In this document: piece after piece, positions 48,593-56,406 of the stretch
Layout of the letters: each line of letters begins with the position of its first letter
Numbering within the stretch: position 1 is the first letter of the stretch
The notes under the pieces: model-generated
What the model was told of the DNA's origin: nothing
What the model saw: the letters and a program-made list of their open reading frames with translations, nothing else
Databases searched by the model: none
NCBI RefSeq assembly: GCF_900103345.1
Contig: NZ_LT629702.1
Span: forward strand, 5,743,501 to 5,807,500
Length of the DNA: 64,000 nt
Origin: Pseudomonas azotoformans
Lineage (GTDB): Bacteria > Pseudomonadota > Gammaproteobacteria > Pseudomonadales > Pseudomonadaceae
Reading direction: 5' to 3'
Program-made: the position numbers and the translations under genes

Positions 48593-49867
48593 TTAGATCA
48601 ACGGCTCGTCAGACTTCTTGTTCTTCCAGCCATCATTACCCGGCAGCAGCAGGTTCAACCCAATCGCCACCACCGCACACAGGGCGATGCCCTTGAGGCC
48701 GAAGTCATCCGGGCCGGTGCCGGTACCGACCAGCACACCGCCAATCCCGAACACCAACGTCACCGACACAATCACCAGGTTGCGCGCTTCGCCCAGGTCG
48801 ATCTTGTGGCGGATCAGCGTGTTCATCCCCACCGCGGCAATCGAGCCGAACAGCAGGCACAGAATCCCGCCCATCACCGGCACCGGAATGCTTTGCAGCA
48901 ATGCGCCAAACTTGCCGATAAACGCCAGGCTGATGGCAAACGCCGCCGCCCAGGTCATGATCTTCGGGTTGTAGTTCTTGGTCAGCATCACCGCTCCGGT
49001 CACTTCGGCGTAGGTGGTGTTTGGCGGGCCGCCGAACAGACCGGCAGCCGTGGTGGCAATGCCGTCACCCAGCAAGGTGCGGTGCAGGCCGGGCTTCTTC
49101 AGGTAGTCGCGACCGGTCACGCTGCCCACCGCAATTACACCGCCGATATGTTCGATCGCCGGGGCCAGGGCCACCGGGACGATGAACAGGATCGCCTGCC
49201 AGTTGAATTCCGGCGCGGTGAAGTGGGGCAGGGCGAACCAGGGGGCCGCCGCAATCTTCGCCGTGTCGACCACGCCAAAGTAGAACGACATGGCAAAGCC
49301 CACCAGTACGCCGGAGATGATCGGCACCAGGCGGAAAATGCCCTTGCCGAACACCGCCACGATCAAGGTAGTCAGCAGTGCCGGCATCGAGATCATCATC
49401 GCGGTCTGGTAATGGATCAGCTCGCTGCCATCACCGGCTTTGCCCATTGCCATGTTCGCGGCAATCGGCGCCATGGCCAGGCCGATGGAAATAATCACCG
49501 GCCCGATCACCACGGGCGGCAGCAACCGGTCGATAAACCCGGTGCCTTTGATCTTCACCGCCAGGCCCAGGAAGGTATAAACGAAACCGGCCGCCATCAC
49601 CCCGCCCATGGTCGCCGCGAGGCCGAACTGGCCCTTGGCGAGAATGATCGGGGTAATGAAGGCAAAGCTCGACGCCAGGAAGACCGGCACCTGCCGCCCC
49701 GTCACCACCTGGAACAGCAACGTGCCCAGGCCCGCGGTGAACAGTGCAACGTTTGGATCAAGACCTGTGATCAGCGGCATCAACACCAGCGCGCCAAATG
49801 CCACGAAGAGCATTTGTGCGCCAGACAGGATCTGGCGCCAAAGCGGGTCGTTGAATTCATCCTGCAT
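48593..49867 (-). CDS. uraA: Uracil permease
   Basis: The 424-residue nucleobase:cation symporter-2 protein has 14 predicted helices. It carries NATVALFTAGLGTLLFQ-like (here NVALFTAGLGTLLFQVVTGR) and the diagnostic GGPPNTTYAEVTGAVMLTKNYNP. It imports uracil with protons. The ATG at 49867 follows AAGGACGCGTGAGC; the GTG two codons upstream is less likely. It lies 2 bp downstream of the upp stop, so the two form a uracil-salvage operon. Confidence 0.95.
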   Translation of the reverse strand: MQDEFNDPLWRQILSGAQMLFVAFGALVLMPLITGLDPNVALFTAGLGTLLFQVVTGRQVPVFLASSFAFITPIILAKGQFGLAATMGGVMAAGFVYTFLGLAVKIKGTGFIDRLLPPVVIGPVIISIGLAMAPIAANMAMGKAGDGSELIHYQTAMMISMPALLTTLIVAVFGKGIFRLVPIISGVLVGFAMSFYFGVVDTAKIAAAPWFALPHFTAPEFNWQAILFIVPVALAPAIEHIGGVIAVGSVTGRDYLKKPGLHRTLLGDGIATTAAGLFGGPPNTTYAEVTGAVMLTKNYNPKIMTWAAAFAISLAFIGKFGALLQSIPVPVMGGILCLLFGSIAAVGMNTLIRHKIDLGEARNLVIVSVTLVFGIGGVLVGTGTGPDDFGLKGIALCAVVAIGLNLLLPGNDGWKNKKSDEPLI

Positions 49868-49869
49868 GC

Positions 49870-50508
49870 TCACGCGTCCTTCTGCTTGGTGCCGAAGATC
49901 TTGTCACCGGCATCGCCCAGGCCTGGGATGATGTAGCCGTGTTCGTTCAGGCGCTCGTCGATGGAGGCGGTGTAGATCTGCACATCCGGGTGAGCCTTCT
50001 CGACGGCAGCGATGCCTTCGGGCGCAGCCACCAGCACCATGGCGCGGATGTCCTTGCAGCCGGCTTTTTTCAGCAGGTCGATGGTGGCAACCATGGAACT
50101 GCCGGTGGCGAGCATCGGGTCGATGATCATCGCCAGGCGCTCGTTGATTTCCGGGACGAGTTTTTCCAGGTAGGTGTGGGCCTGCAAGGTTTCTTCGTTG
50201 CGGGCCACGCCTACGGCGCTGACCTTGGCGCCCGGGATCAGGCTGAGCACGCCTTCGAGCATGCCGATACCGGCGCGCAGGATCGGCACCACGGTGATTT
50301 TCTTACCGGCGATTTTCTCGACCTGGACGGGACCGGCCCAACCAGGGATTTCATAGCTCTCCAAGGGTAAATCCTTGGTCGCTTCGTAGGTGAGCAACGC
50401 TCCGACTTCCTGAGCGAGCTCACGGAAGTTCTTCGTGCTAATGTCGGCGCGGCGCATAAGGCCGAGCTTGTGTCGGATCAGCGGGTGGCGGATCTCGCGA
50501 GTGGGCAT
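49870..50508 (-). CDS. upp: Uracil phosphoribosyltransferase
   Basis: The 212-residue enzyme makes UMP from uracil and PRPP. Motifs: [38 protein letters not shown], the PRPP loop [19 protein letters not shown], and the uracil-binding [15 protein letters not shown]. The start at 50508 matches the family; the longer frame adds eight unconserved residues. It is divergent from hpt and forms an operon with uraA. Confidence 0.97.
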   Translation of the reverse strand: MPTREIRHPLIRHKLGLMRRADISTKNFRELAQEVGALLTYEATKDLPLESYEIPGWAGPVQVEKIAGKKITVVPILRAGIGMLEGVLSLIPGAKVSAVGVARNEETLQAHTYLEKLVPEINERLAMIIDPMLATGSSMVATIDLLKKAGCKDIRAMVLVAAPEGIAAVEKAHPDVQIYTASIDERLNEHGYIIPGLGDAGDKIFGTKQKDA

Positions 50509-50543
50509 GGGAAAGGCTCCGGCGGCGGGCAAAAAAACCGGCC

Positions 50544-50555
50544 TAGATTAATCTA
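50544..50555. promoter_or_regulatory. Palindrome in the upp-hpt divergent region
   Basis: TAGATTAATCTA is a perfect 12-bp palindrome 35 bp before upp in the 164-bp gap between upp and hpt. A second short symmetric stretch, GTCCTATAGAC, lies at about 50568-50578. Both could bind a regulator; no family consensus is recognised. Confidence 0.3.
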
Positions 50556-50672
50556 TCCGAGGGTGTTGTCCTATAGACATCTAGTACGTTAGTCCATTAA
50601 GGCTTGCTCGGAGCGCACGAGAAGCGTACCTTCGCCCGCTTTTCTTGCCACAGCACCCCCTTGGAGAGCGCC

Positions 50673-51230
50673 ATGTCCGCTGATCTCGAGCATATCCGTC
50701 AAATCATGCGCGAGGCTGACTGCCTGTACACCGAAGCGCAAGTCGAAGAAGCGATCGCCAAGGTCGGCGCACACATCACCCGCGAAATGGCCGACACCAA
50801 CCCGGTGGTTTTCTGCGTGATGAACGGTGGTCTGATCTTCGCCGGCAAATTGCTGACCCACCTGCAATTCCCGTTGGAAGCGTCCTACCTGCACGCCACC
50901 CGTTATCGCAACGAAACCAGCGGCGGCGACCTGTTCTGGAAGGCCAAGCCGGAAGTCTCGTTCATCGACCGCGACGTGCTGATCATCGATGACATCCTGG
51001 ACGAAGGTCACACGCTGGGTGCGATCATCGACTTCTGCAAACACGCCGGCGCGCGCAAAGTGCACACCGCCGTACTGATCGACAAGGACCACGACCGCAA
51101 GGCGCGTCCGGATCTGAAAGCCGATTACGTCGGCCTGCCATGCATCGACCGTTACATCTTCGGTTACGGCATGGACTACAAAGGCTACTGGCGCAACGCC
51201 AATGGGATTTTCGCCGTCAAAGGCATGTAA
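50673..51230 (+). CDS. hpt: Hypoxanthine-guanine phosphoribosyltransferase
   Basis: The 185-residue purine-salvage PRTase has the PRPP loop VLIIDDILDEGHTLGAIIDF and an FIDRDVLI lead-in, a flexible loop (LHATRYRNETSGGD) and a C-terminal hood (YVGLPCIDRYIFGYGMDYKGYWRN). It converts hypoxanthine and guanine to IMP and GMP. GGAG lies before the ATG at 50673. The P. aeruginosa homologue has the same neighbours (upp and uraA on one side, the PA4642 and mqo genes on the other). Confidence 0.95.
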   Translation: MSADLEHIRQIMREADCLYTEAQVEEAIAKVGAHITREMADTNPVVFCVMNGGLIFAGKLLTHLQFPLEASYLHATRYRNETSGGDLFWKAKPEVSFIDRDVLIIDDILDEGHTLGAIIDFCKHAGARKVHTAVLIDKDHDRKARPDLKADYVGLPCIDRYIFGYGMDYKGYWRNANGIFAVKGM

Positions 51231-51243
51231 ACGCGCTTGAGGT

Positions 51244-51276
51244 GCAGGGCCGGCATGCTAGAGTGCCTGGCCCTGC
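51244..51276 (+). terminator. Hairpin after hpt
   Basis: GCAGGGCC-GGCA-TGCTAGAG-TGCC-T-GGCCCTGC forms a stem of eight plus four pairs, 14 bp after the hpt stop and 15 bp before the next start. It lacks a T run and may instead be a 5' mRNA structure of the following gene. Confidence 0.45.
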
Positions 51277-51290
51277 GTCTGGAGCCTTTC

Positions 51291-51776
51291 ATGAGCCTGT
51301 TGATACGCACCTGCGCCGCCCTGGCGCTGATCGTCAGTTTGCCGCTGGCCGCCGCGCCTGCGCCGATGCACAGCCAATTCCTGCCTTCGGACGACCTGAC
51401 TCTGCGCGCTGAAGCGCCGGACCAGCAGCAGTTGCTGCAAGTCACCGAGTACGCGGTGGTGGTAGGCAACCAGCGCCAGTCCAACCAACAACCGATCCCG
51501 GTGACTGCGCCGTTGATGATTCGCCTGAAGGGCAAGTCGCTGAACAAAGGCGCGACCATTGCCCAGGTGGTGCTCAATTTCGACGCCGAAAGCAAAAGCT
51601 TGAAAAAGCCGGCCTACGATGACAAGAGCAAGACTTTGACCTTGTCCTACCCGGTGGCCCAATACCGTGTGATTGTTGACCTGTTGCGCAATGACACGGT
51701 GTATGTGCAGTTCCTCAGTTATGCCAACGGGCATATCTGGGCGGATTTGCACACTGGTGCGGTGCGTACCCAATAG
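51291..51776 (+). CDS. Secreted conserved hypothetical protein
   Basis: The 161-residue precursor has a clear Sec signal (MSLLIRTCAALALIVSLPLAAA, cleavage near 22). The mature part is beta-rich (TEYAVVVGNQRQSNQQPIPVTAPLMIRLKGKSLNKG; QYRVIVDLLRNDTVYVQFLSYANGHIWADLHTGAVRT). GGAG six bases before the ATG at 51291 supports the start. No named domain is recognised. It follows hpt and ends before a REP pair. A periplasmic location is inferred. Confidence 0.75.
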   Translation: MSLLIRTCAALALIVSLPLAAAPAPMHSQFLPSDDLTLRAEAPDQQQLLQVTEYAVVVGNQRQSNQQPIPVTAPLMIRLKGKSLNKGATIAQVVLNFDAESKSLKKPAYDDKSKTLTLSYPVAQYRVIVDLLRNDTVYVQFLSYANGHIWADLHTGAVRTQ

Positions 51777-51795
51777 CAAGAACACTGAAAAGATA

Positions 51796-51885
51796 ATGTG
51801 GGAGGGGGCTTGCTCCCGGTTACGGTGGGTCGGTCAATTTGATGTCGCCTGACACTCCGCCATCGGGGGCAAGCCCCCTCCCGCA
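51796..51885. repeat. REP pair, family 2 (one arm diverged)
   Basis: The left arm carries GGGGGCTTGCTCCCGGT instead of GGGGGCTTGCCCCCGAT; the right arm (51862-51885) is standard. The mismatches weaken pairing, so this copy appears to be decaying. Confidence 0.82.
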
Positions 51886-51967
51886 TTGAATCTCCAGCGC
51901 TTTCGAAGCCTGCGTCGCACAGGTAGACTTCAAACCCCGTGTAAATGTCTGCAGGCTGGAGTCGGTA

Positions 51968-52255
51968 ATGCGTAAAGATAAGAAACAGGTGATTGGTGAC
52001 GAGATCGGCGACGATCAAATCAAGTTGTTCCTGGACTTCGAGCCGGTCGACGCGACTTCCCCGTCCCTGCACAAGCTGATCAAGGCCTACCGTGGCCTGC
52101 GTATCGACGATTTCGAGCGGTTCCTGGGCTTCTTCAAGGAAGCCGGCCTGGACCTCGACGGCAAGGATGAGCATGGCCAGACCTTCGTCGATCTGATCAA
52201 GGACCAGCGCAACGCGGACGAGTACATCGAACTGATGGAAAAAGCTCGCGGCTGA
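51968..52255 (+). CDS. Conserved hypothetical protein (PA4642 family)
   Basis: The 95-residue, acidic cytoplasmic protein has two helical parts: LHKLIKAYRGLRIDDFERFLGFFKEAGLDLDGKDEHGQTFVDLIKDQRNADEYIELMEKAR. A similar gene (PA4642) lies beside mqoB in P. aeruginosa. Function unknown; a nucleic-acid or protein adaptor role cannot be assigned from sequence. It converges on mqo with a shared terminator. Confidence 0.85.
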   Translation: MRKDKKQVIGDEIGDDQIKLFLDFEPVDATSPSLHKLIKAYRGLRIDDFERFLGFFKEAGLDLDGKDEHGQTFVDLIKDQRNADEYIELMEKARG

Positions 52256-52269
52256 TTATCCGAGACACA

Positions 52270-52309
52270 AAAAAACGCCCCGTCCTCCGGTTGAGAGCGG
52301 GGCGTTTTT
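52270..52309. terminator. Bidirectional terminator between PA4642-like gene and mqo
   Basis: AAAAACGCCCCG and CGGGGCGTTTTT form a 12-bp stem with A and T runs on both sides, so it can serve both converging genes. Confidence 0.93.
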
Positions 52310-52318
52310 CATGGCGCC

Positions 52319-53827
52319 TCAAGCGTAGCTTTCGGTCTCGGCGGCAGGTTCAACCAGTTCCAGGCTGATGTTGTTCTGCGCGTTGATCTTGCGATACAAC
52401 TCGGCATCCGTTTCCAGGACCTTTTCACGGGCCGGGAAGATCTCGTGCAACTTGGCAGCCCACTCACCGGCGGCTTTTTCCGGGAAGCACTTCTCGATCA
52501 GTTCCAGCATGATCGAAACGGTCACCGAAGCACCCGGGGACGCGCCCAGCAGCGCCGCGAGCGAGCCGTCTTTGGCCGCGACCAGTTCGGTGCCGAATTG
52601 CAGCACGCCGCCTTTTTTCGGGTCTTTCTTGATGATCTGCACCCGTTGGCCGGCCACTTCCAGGCGCCAGTCTTCGGCTTTCGCCTCAGGGTAGAAGCGG
52701 CGCAGGGATTCCAGGCGCTGTTCCATGGACTGCATCACTTCGCTGACCAGGTACTTGGTCAGGTCCATGTTGTCGCGGGCCACGGCCAGCATCGGGCCGA
52801 TGTTGCCGGCGCGAACCGACAGCGGCAAGTCGAGGAACGAGCCGTGCTTGAGGAACTTGGTGGTGAAACCGGCGTAAGGCCCGAACAACAGGGACTTCTT
52901 GCCATCGACCACGCGGGTGTCCAGGTGCGGCACGGACATCGGTGGCGAACCCACGGCGGCCTGGCTGTAGACCTTGGCCTGGTGATGCTTGACCACTTCC
53001 GGGTTGTCGCAACGCAGCCACTGGCCGCTGACCGGGAAGCCGCCAAAGCCTTTGCTTTCTTCGATGCCCGAGGCCTGCAGCAGCGGCAGGGCCGCGCCGC
53101 CGGCGCCGAGGAAGACGAACTTGGCATCGACTTCACGGCTGTTGCCGCTGTTGACGTCCTTGATGCTCACGGTCCAGCCGGCGCCGTTGCGCTTGAGGCC
53201 GGTGACACGCTTGCTGTACTTGACCTGGGCGTCTGCCGAGCTGGTCAGGTGGCTGAGCAGTTGGTTGGTCAGGGCGCCGAAGTTCACGTCCGTGCCGTTC
53301 ATCACACGGGTGGCCGCGATTTTTTCGTCGAGCGGACGGCCCGGCATCATCAGCGGCATCCACTCGGCCATCTCACTGCGGTCTTCGGTGTAGTGCATGT
53401 CCGAGAACGCATGGTGCTGGCTGAGGCTTTCAAAGCGCTTCTTGAGGAAGGACACGCCTTTTTCGCCCTGCACGAAGCTCAGGTGCGGCACCGGGCTGAT
53501 AAAGGACTTGGACGAGCCGAAGGTGCCCTTTTTGGTCAGGTACGCCCAGAACTGCTTCGACACCTCGAACTGGGTGTTGATGTGCACGGCTTTCTTGATG
53601 TCGATGGAGCCATCGGCGGCCTGCGGCGTGTAGTTCAGCTCACACAGCCCGGCGTGGCCGGTACCGGCGTTGTTCCACGGGTTGGAACTTTCCGCGGCAC
53701 CCGAGTCCATCAGCTCAACGACTTCCAGCTTCAGGCCGGGGTCGAGCTCTTTGAGCAGTACGGCCAGGGTGGCACTCATGATGCCGGCCCCTACCAGTAC
53801 TACATCGACTGCTTCGTTATGCGCCAT
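52319..53827 (-). CDS. mqo: Malate:quinone oxidoreductase
   Basis: The 502-residue peripheral membrane flavoprotein passes electrons from malate to quinone. FAD-binding motifs: [22 protein letters not shown] at the N-terminus, [23 protein letters not shown] and the C-terminal [24 protein letters not shown]. It replaces or complements NAD-malate dehydrogenase in the TCA cycle of pseudomonads. GGAG lies nine bases before the ATG. P. aeruginosa has two copies; the neighbours here match its mqoB. The upstream 718 bp hold no gene. Confidence 0.97.
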   Translation of the reverse strand: MAHNEAVDVVLVGAGIMSATLAVLLKELDPGLKLEVVELMDSGAAESSNPWNNAGTGHAGLCELNYTPQAADGSIDIKKAVHINTQFEVSKQFWAYLTKKGTFGSSKSFISPVPHLSFVQGEKGVSFLKKRFESLSQHHAFSDMHYTEDRSEMAEWMPLMMPGRPLDEKIAATRVMNGTDVNFGALTNQLLSHLTSSADAQVKYSKRVTGLKRNGAGWTVSIKDVNSGNSREVDAKFVFLGAGGAALPLLQASGIEESKGFGGFPVSGQWLRCDNPEVVKHHQAKVYSQAAVGSPPMSVPHLDTRVVDGKKSLLFGPYAGFTTKFLKHGSFLDLPLSVRAGNIGPMLAVARDNMDLTKYLVSEVMQSMEQRLESLRRFYPEAKAEDWRLEVAGQRVQIIKKDPKKGGVLQFGTELVAAKDGSLAALLGASPGASVTVSIMLELIEKCFPEKAAGEWAAKLHEIFPAREKVLETDAELYRKINAQNNISLELVEPAAETESYA

Positions 53828-54545
53828 TTAACGCGTCTCCAAAATCTGCAGCACCAAATTGACGGCATGGCTGCCAGGAGTGACGGGGCGATTCACGTGT
53901 TGCCCCAGGTTACCCATGGCCAGGATCGCCATGTCCGATTCGCAATTCTTTGCATGTTCAGCGCACGCTTCCTGCCGGGCTAATCTGCCTATGAACGCAT
54001 TCATGGGCACCTGTGGCAATTCGACTTATGGTCAAAGCGTGCGATTCGTGCAACCAATCCGTAGCGGACAGGCTCAAGCTCCGGTTTTTAAGGCGTGCTC
54101 GGTCCTGTGTGGTTGGGCTGTTCCAGACGCTGATGGTGCTTGTACAAACGCCAAACTATTCATTTGCTCGCCACACTCTTGTGAAGTTGTGAAAACCCGT
54201 TTTTTCACGCTCTTTTGAAGACGTGAACCTCAAAAAAGGGCTGCCCCAGCCTGGCACCTGGCCCCTAGCCGACACGCGGCAAAACGGGCAAACAACTCAA
54301 GTGGCCGAGCGCAATGGCAGCTCTGGCAGATTCGGTAAAGGCGGGTGGTTTGCAACCAAGACAGCAAGCACGCCAGCTTCACTCGATCTGTGTGGGCGGC
54401 TCTCTGTGGGCGATTTGGGGGTTAATGCCGAGGCATTAACGATGCTGCGAGGCCCGATCAGGAGACGTCCTTATAATCGGGGGGAGATTGTAGCGAAGAA
54501 CGCCAGGGAAATGGGCGTGTTTTATGACTTTTATTAGGTGTTCGG
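53828..54545. other. 718-bp region without a convincing gene, upstream of mqo
   Basis: The region holds the promoter of mqo, reading leftward, and several hairpins: GTGAAAA-CCCG-TTTTTTCAC (54189-54208) and GTTAATGC-CGAG-GCATTAAC (54421-54440). A -10-like TATAAT on the plus strand lies at 54472-54477. Open frames at 53859-54218 and 54223-54537 (plus) look non-coding in composition and have no good ribosome-binding site. A possible sRNA is listed separately. Confidence 0.6.
54232..54481 (-). ncRNA. Candidate small RNA (reverse strand)
   Basis: On the minus strand, a -10-like TACAAT (54492-54487) is followed by about 250 nt of structured, non-coding sequence with a strong hairpin (GTTAATGC-CTCG-GCATTAAC, 54440-54421). 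It ends in the terminator-like GGCTG-GGG-CAGCC followed by C and six T (54251-54232). No -35 box is clear and no known RNA family is recognised, so this is only a hypothesis. Confidence 0.25.
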
Positions 54546-54779
54546 TCAGGCGGCCAACGGTTGGTGACGGGGCGACTGCGCTGCACGCGGGCTGACACGG
54601 GCGCTGGCCGGCAGCGGGTGGTGCATCCAGCTCAGGCGGATTTCCTCGATTTCCACCCAGCCATCGCCGACGGGAGGCTGGCAGCACTCTTTGAAGGCCT
54701 GGCAGCGACCTTGCACATCGAGCAGGGCGAACTGGCGAAGGGCGGGTTTGCGCGTGAACAACGACCAGAGAAAATGCAT
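54546..54779 (-). CDS. Small conserved hypothetical protein upstream of mqo
   Basis: The 77-residue basic protein has MHFLWSLFTRKPALRQFALLDVQGRCQAFKECCQPPVGDGWVEIEEIRLSWMHHPLPASARV. A full AGGAGG Shine-Dalgarno lies 9 bp upstream of the ATG at 54779, which argues strongly for translation. A similar small gene (PA4639) stands near mqoB in P. aeruginosa as I recall. Two cysteines in ECCQ are the only unusual residues. Function unknown. Confidence 0.75.
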   Translation of the reverse strand: MHFLWSLFTRKPALRQFALLDVQGRCQAFKECCQPPVGDGWVEIEEIRLSWMHHPLPASARVSPRAAQSPRHQPLAA

Positions 54780-54973
54780 GGCGATCAACCTCCTGAGATT
54801 GAGGCCAAGCATGCCTGCCCGGGATGACGAGCCTGTGTAACGGGTGTGACATCTCAGTGACATCGAACCGCGTTCCAGGCAAGGGGTCTCAGGTTGTAAC
54901 TGATGCTAGTTCCCGGCAGTGGCGCCCCGCTATACTGCCGGCCTGTCGGTACCTGATTTCTGGAGAGAAGAGC

Positions 54974-55561
54974 ATGTTGCAACGCCTGTTGTTCGGTTTG
55001 ATCACTGTGACCAGTTTGACCCTGGTTGGCTGCGCCAACAGCCCGCAACAACTGACCCCGGAACCGAAAATCACCACGCAACTGGCGCCAGTGGGCCACG
55101 GCCAGCCGGTGTCGGTGCGTGTGGTGGATGGTCGTCCGTCGCCTACGCTCGGTTCGCGCGGCGGCCTGTATCCGGAAACCGCCCTGGTCTCGGTGAATGC
55201 GCAAGACGTACTGCCCAAGCTGCAGGCCCAGGCCGAAGCGGCCGTGCGCCTGTTGGGTTTCACCCCGAGCGCCAACGCGCCGGGCGCTCCGCAGTTGACG
55301 ATCACCCTGGCCGAATTGAAGTACCAGTCGCCTAAAGACGGCCTGTACGTGACCGAAGCGTCCATCGGCGCGACCTTCAAGTCCGATGTCAGCGCCGGCA
55401 CCCGTCGCTACAGCGGCCGCTACGGTGCTTCCCTGAACCAGCGCTTCGGCATGGCGCCGAACCAGGAAACCAACACCAAGCTGGTCAGCGATGTCCTCAG
55501 TGACGCCCTGACCCGTCTGTTCAAGGACCCAAGCATCGGTTCGTTGCTCAGCGCGCAATAA
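54974..55561 (+). CDS. YajG family lipoprotein
   Basis: The 195-residue precursor has a lipoprotein signal (MLQRLLFGLITVTSLTLVGCAN, acylated Cys about 20). The mature part has the YajG pattern: PVSVRVVDGRPSPTLGSRGGLYPETALVSV, then LTITLAELKYQSP and SDVLSDALTRLFKDPSIGSLL. YajG-type proteins are outer-membrane lipoproteins of unknown role near ampG in enterobacteria. GGAGAGAAG precedes the ATG at 54974. A strong terminator follows. Confidence 0.88.
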   Translation: MLQRLLFGLITVTSLTLVGCANSPQQLTPEPKITTQLAPVGHGQPVSVRVVDGRPSPTLGSRGGLYPETALVSVNAQDVLPKLQAQAEAAVRLLGFTPSANAPGAPQLTITLAELKYQSPKDGLYVTEASIGATFKSDVSAGTRRYSGRYGASLNQRFGMAPNQETNTKLVSDVLSDALTRLFKDPSIGSLLSAQ

Positions 55562-55573
55562 CCGATTCTCTAC

Positions 55574-55609
55574 AAAAAACCGGGCTCAGTGATGAGCCCG
55601 GTTTTTTTT
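55574..55609. terminator. Bidirectional terminator after the YajG-like gene
   Basis: AAAAAACCGGGCTCA-GTGA-TGAGCCCGGTTTTTT is a perfect stem with A and T runs on both sides; it serves the YajG-like gene and the converging small gene. Confidence 0.93.
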
Positions 55610-55620
55610 CGTCTTCCGTT

Positions 55621-55830
55621 TCAGGCAGCCATGTCGATACAGAAATCCAGCAGGCTCACGCCAGTCAACAGATCGGCCTCCGGCAGGTCGGCATGCTGGT
55701 GTCCGCCAAGGGCGCAATACACCAGCCAGTGGCGGTCCTGGACGTTGAAGGCCAGGCCGCCGATCAGCGCTTCCTGCTCATCGCTCTGGGCGATCAGGTA
55801 CAGCCGATCCTGGTTGTTCGCGTGCAGCAT
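55621..55830 (-). CDS. Small conserved hypothetical protein
   Basis: The 69-residue acidic protein is MLHANNQDRLYLIAQSDEQEALIGGLAFNVQDRHWLVYCALGGHQHADLPEADLLTGVSLLDFCIDM. TAGGAG lies 7 bp before the ATG. The His-rich centre (LGGHQHADLP) is notable but matches no known metal-binding domain. It ends at a bidirectional terminator. Function unknown; composition and ribosome-binding site suggest a real gene. Confidence 0.65.
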   Translation of the reverse strand: MLHANNQDRLYLIAQSDEQEALIGGLAFNVQDRHWLVYCALGGHQHADLPEADLLTGVSLLDFCIDMAA

Positions 55831-55960
55831 GACAAGCTCCTAAAGCGTCGAAGGGCAACAGAGTGGCTTGTTAAGGTGACGTTCAGGTGACGCCGTAAAT
55901 TACTGGATACATTAGCCGTCAATGGGGGAGGGAGCATTTCAGGCGCCGGAGGCCACTATC

Positions 55961-55980
55961 GTTCAGGTTTGTATCTGAAC
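55961..55980. promoter_or_regulatory. Inverted repeat upstream of the small membrane protein
   Basis: GTTCAG (55961-55966) and CTGAAC (55975-55980) are separated by 8 bp, 34 bp before the next start. The arrangement suits an operator at the promoter; the binding protein is unknown. Confidence 0.3.
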
Positions 55981-56013
55981 CGATACCAAAATACTGTTCT
56001 ACCGAGGTCTGCG

Positions 56014-56271
56014 ATGGCGCTGCCCGCACTAGTGATCAATGTTGTTGCTTTGGCGGTGGCCTGCCCGGGTGCGGCGCTGCTGTTCATTACCCGCTTGCGC
56101 GAACAGCGCGCAATGGCCGACCTGACCGCGCAAAGCGAAGATCGCGCGATCGACCAACCGATGTTGTTTCTGGATGTGCGCACCGAACGGGCGCATCGTC
56201 TGGCTTACCGCATCGGGTTTGCCTGTCTGGGCGTGGCGCTGACCATCTCCTGGCTCAGCACCCGCCTTTAA
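56014..56271 (+). CDS. Small two-helix membrane protein, hypothetical
   Basis: The 85-residue protein has a hydrophobic N-terminal helix (LPALVINVVALAVACPGAALLFITRL), a charged cytoplasmic loop (REQRAMADLTAQSEDRAIDQPMLFLDVRTERAHRLAYR) and a second helix (IGFACLGVALTISWLSTRL). GAGG lies 6 bp before the ATG at 56014. No domain is recognised. It stands alone before a REP pair. Confidence 0.7.
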   Translation: MALPALVINVVALAVACPGAALLFITRLREQRAMADLTAQSEDRAIDQPMLFLDVRTERAHRLAYRIGFACLGVALTISWLSTRL

Positions 56272-56286
56272 GAACACCACAAAACA

Positions 56287-56395
56287 AATGTGGGAGGGGG
56301 CTTGCCCCCGATAGCGGTGTATCAGTCAATCGGATGTCGACTGAAGCTCTGTCATCGGGGGCAAGTCGAATCGTCGCACCGCCCCTCCCACATTT
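56287..56395. repeat. REP pair with a hybrid right arm
   Basis: The left arm is standard family 2 (AATGTGGGAGGGGGCTTGCC..). The right arm reads ATCGGGGGCAAG, then TCGAATCGTCGCACCG, then CCCCTCCCACATT, so 16 extra bases split the arm. The extra piece resembles another pseudomonad REP variant, suggesting recombination between REP types. Confidence 0.8.
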
Positions 56396-56406
56396 GGATC
56401 GGTGTT

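Noticed and set aside
53859-54218. 119-codon plus-strand frame upstream of mqo
   Set aside because: No ribosome-binding site, shadow-like composition, and it covers the expected mqo promoter region.
54223-54537. 104-codon plus-strand frame in the gap
   Set aside because: GTG start without a Shine-Dalgarno and no recognised domain; it overlaps strong hairpins. Kept only as part of the gene-free region.
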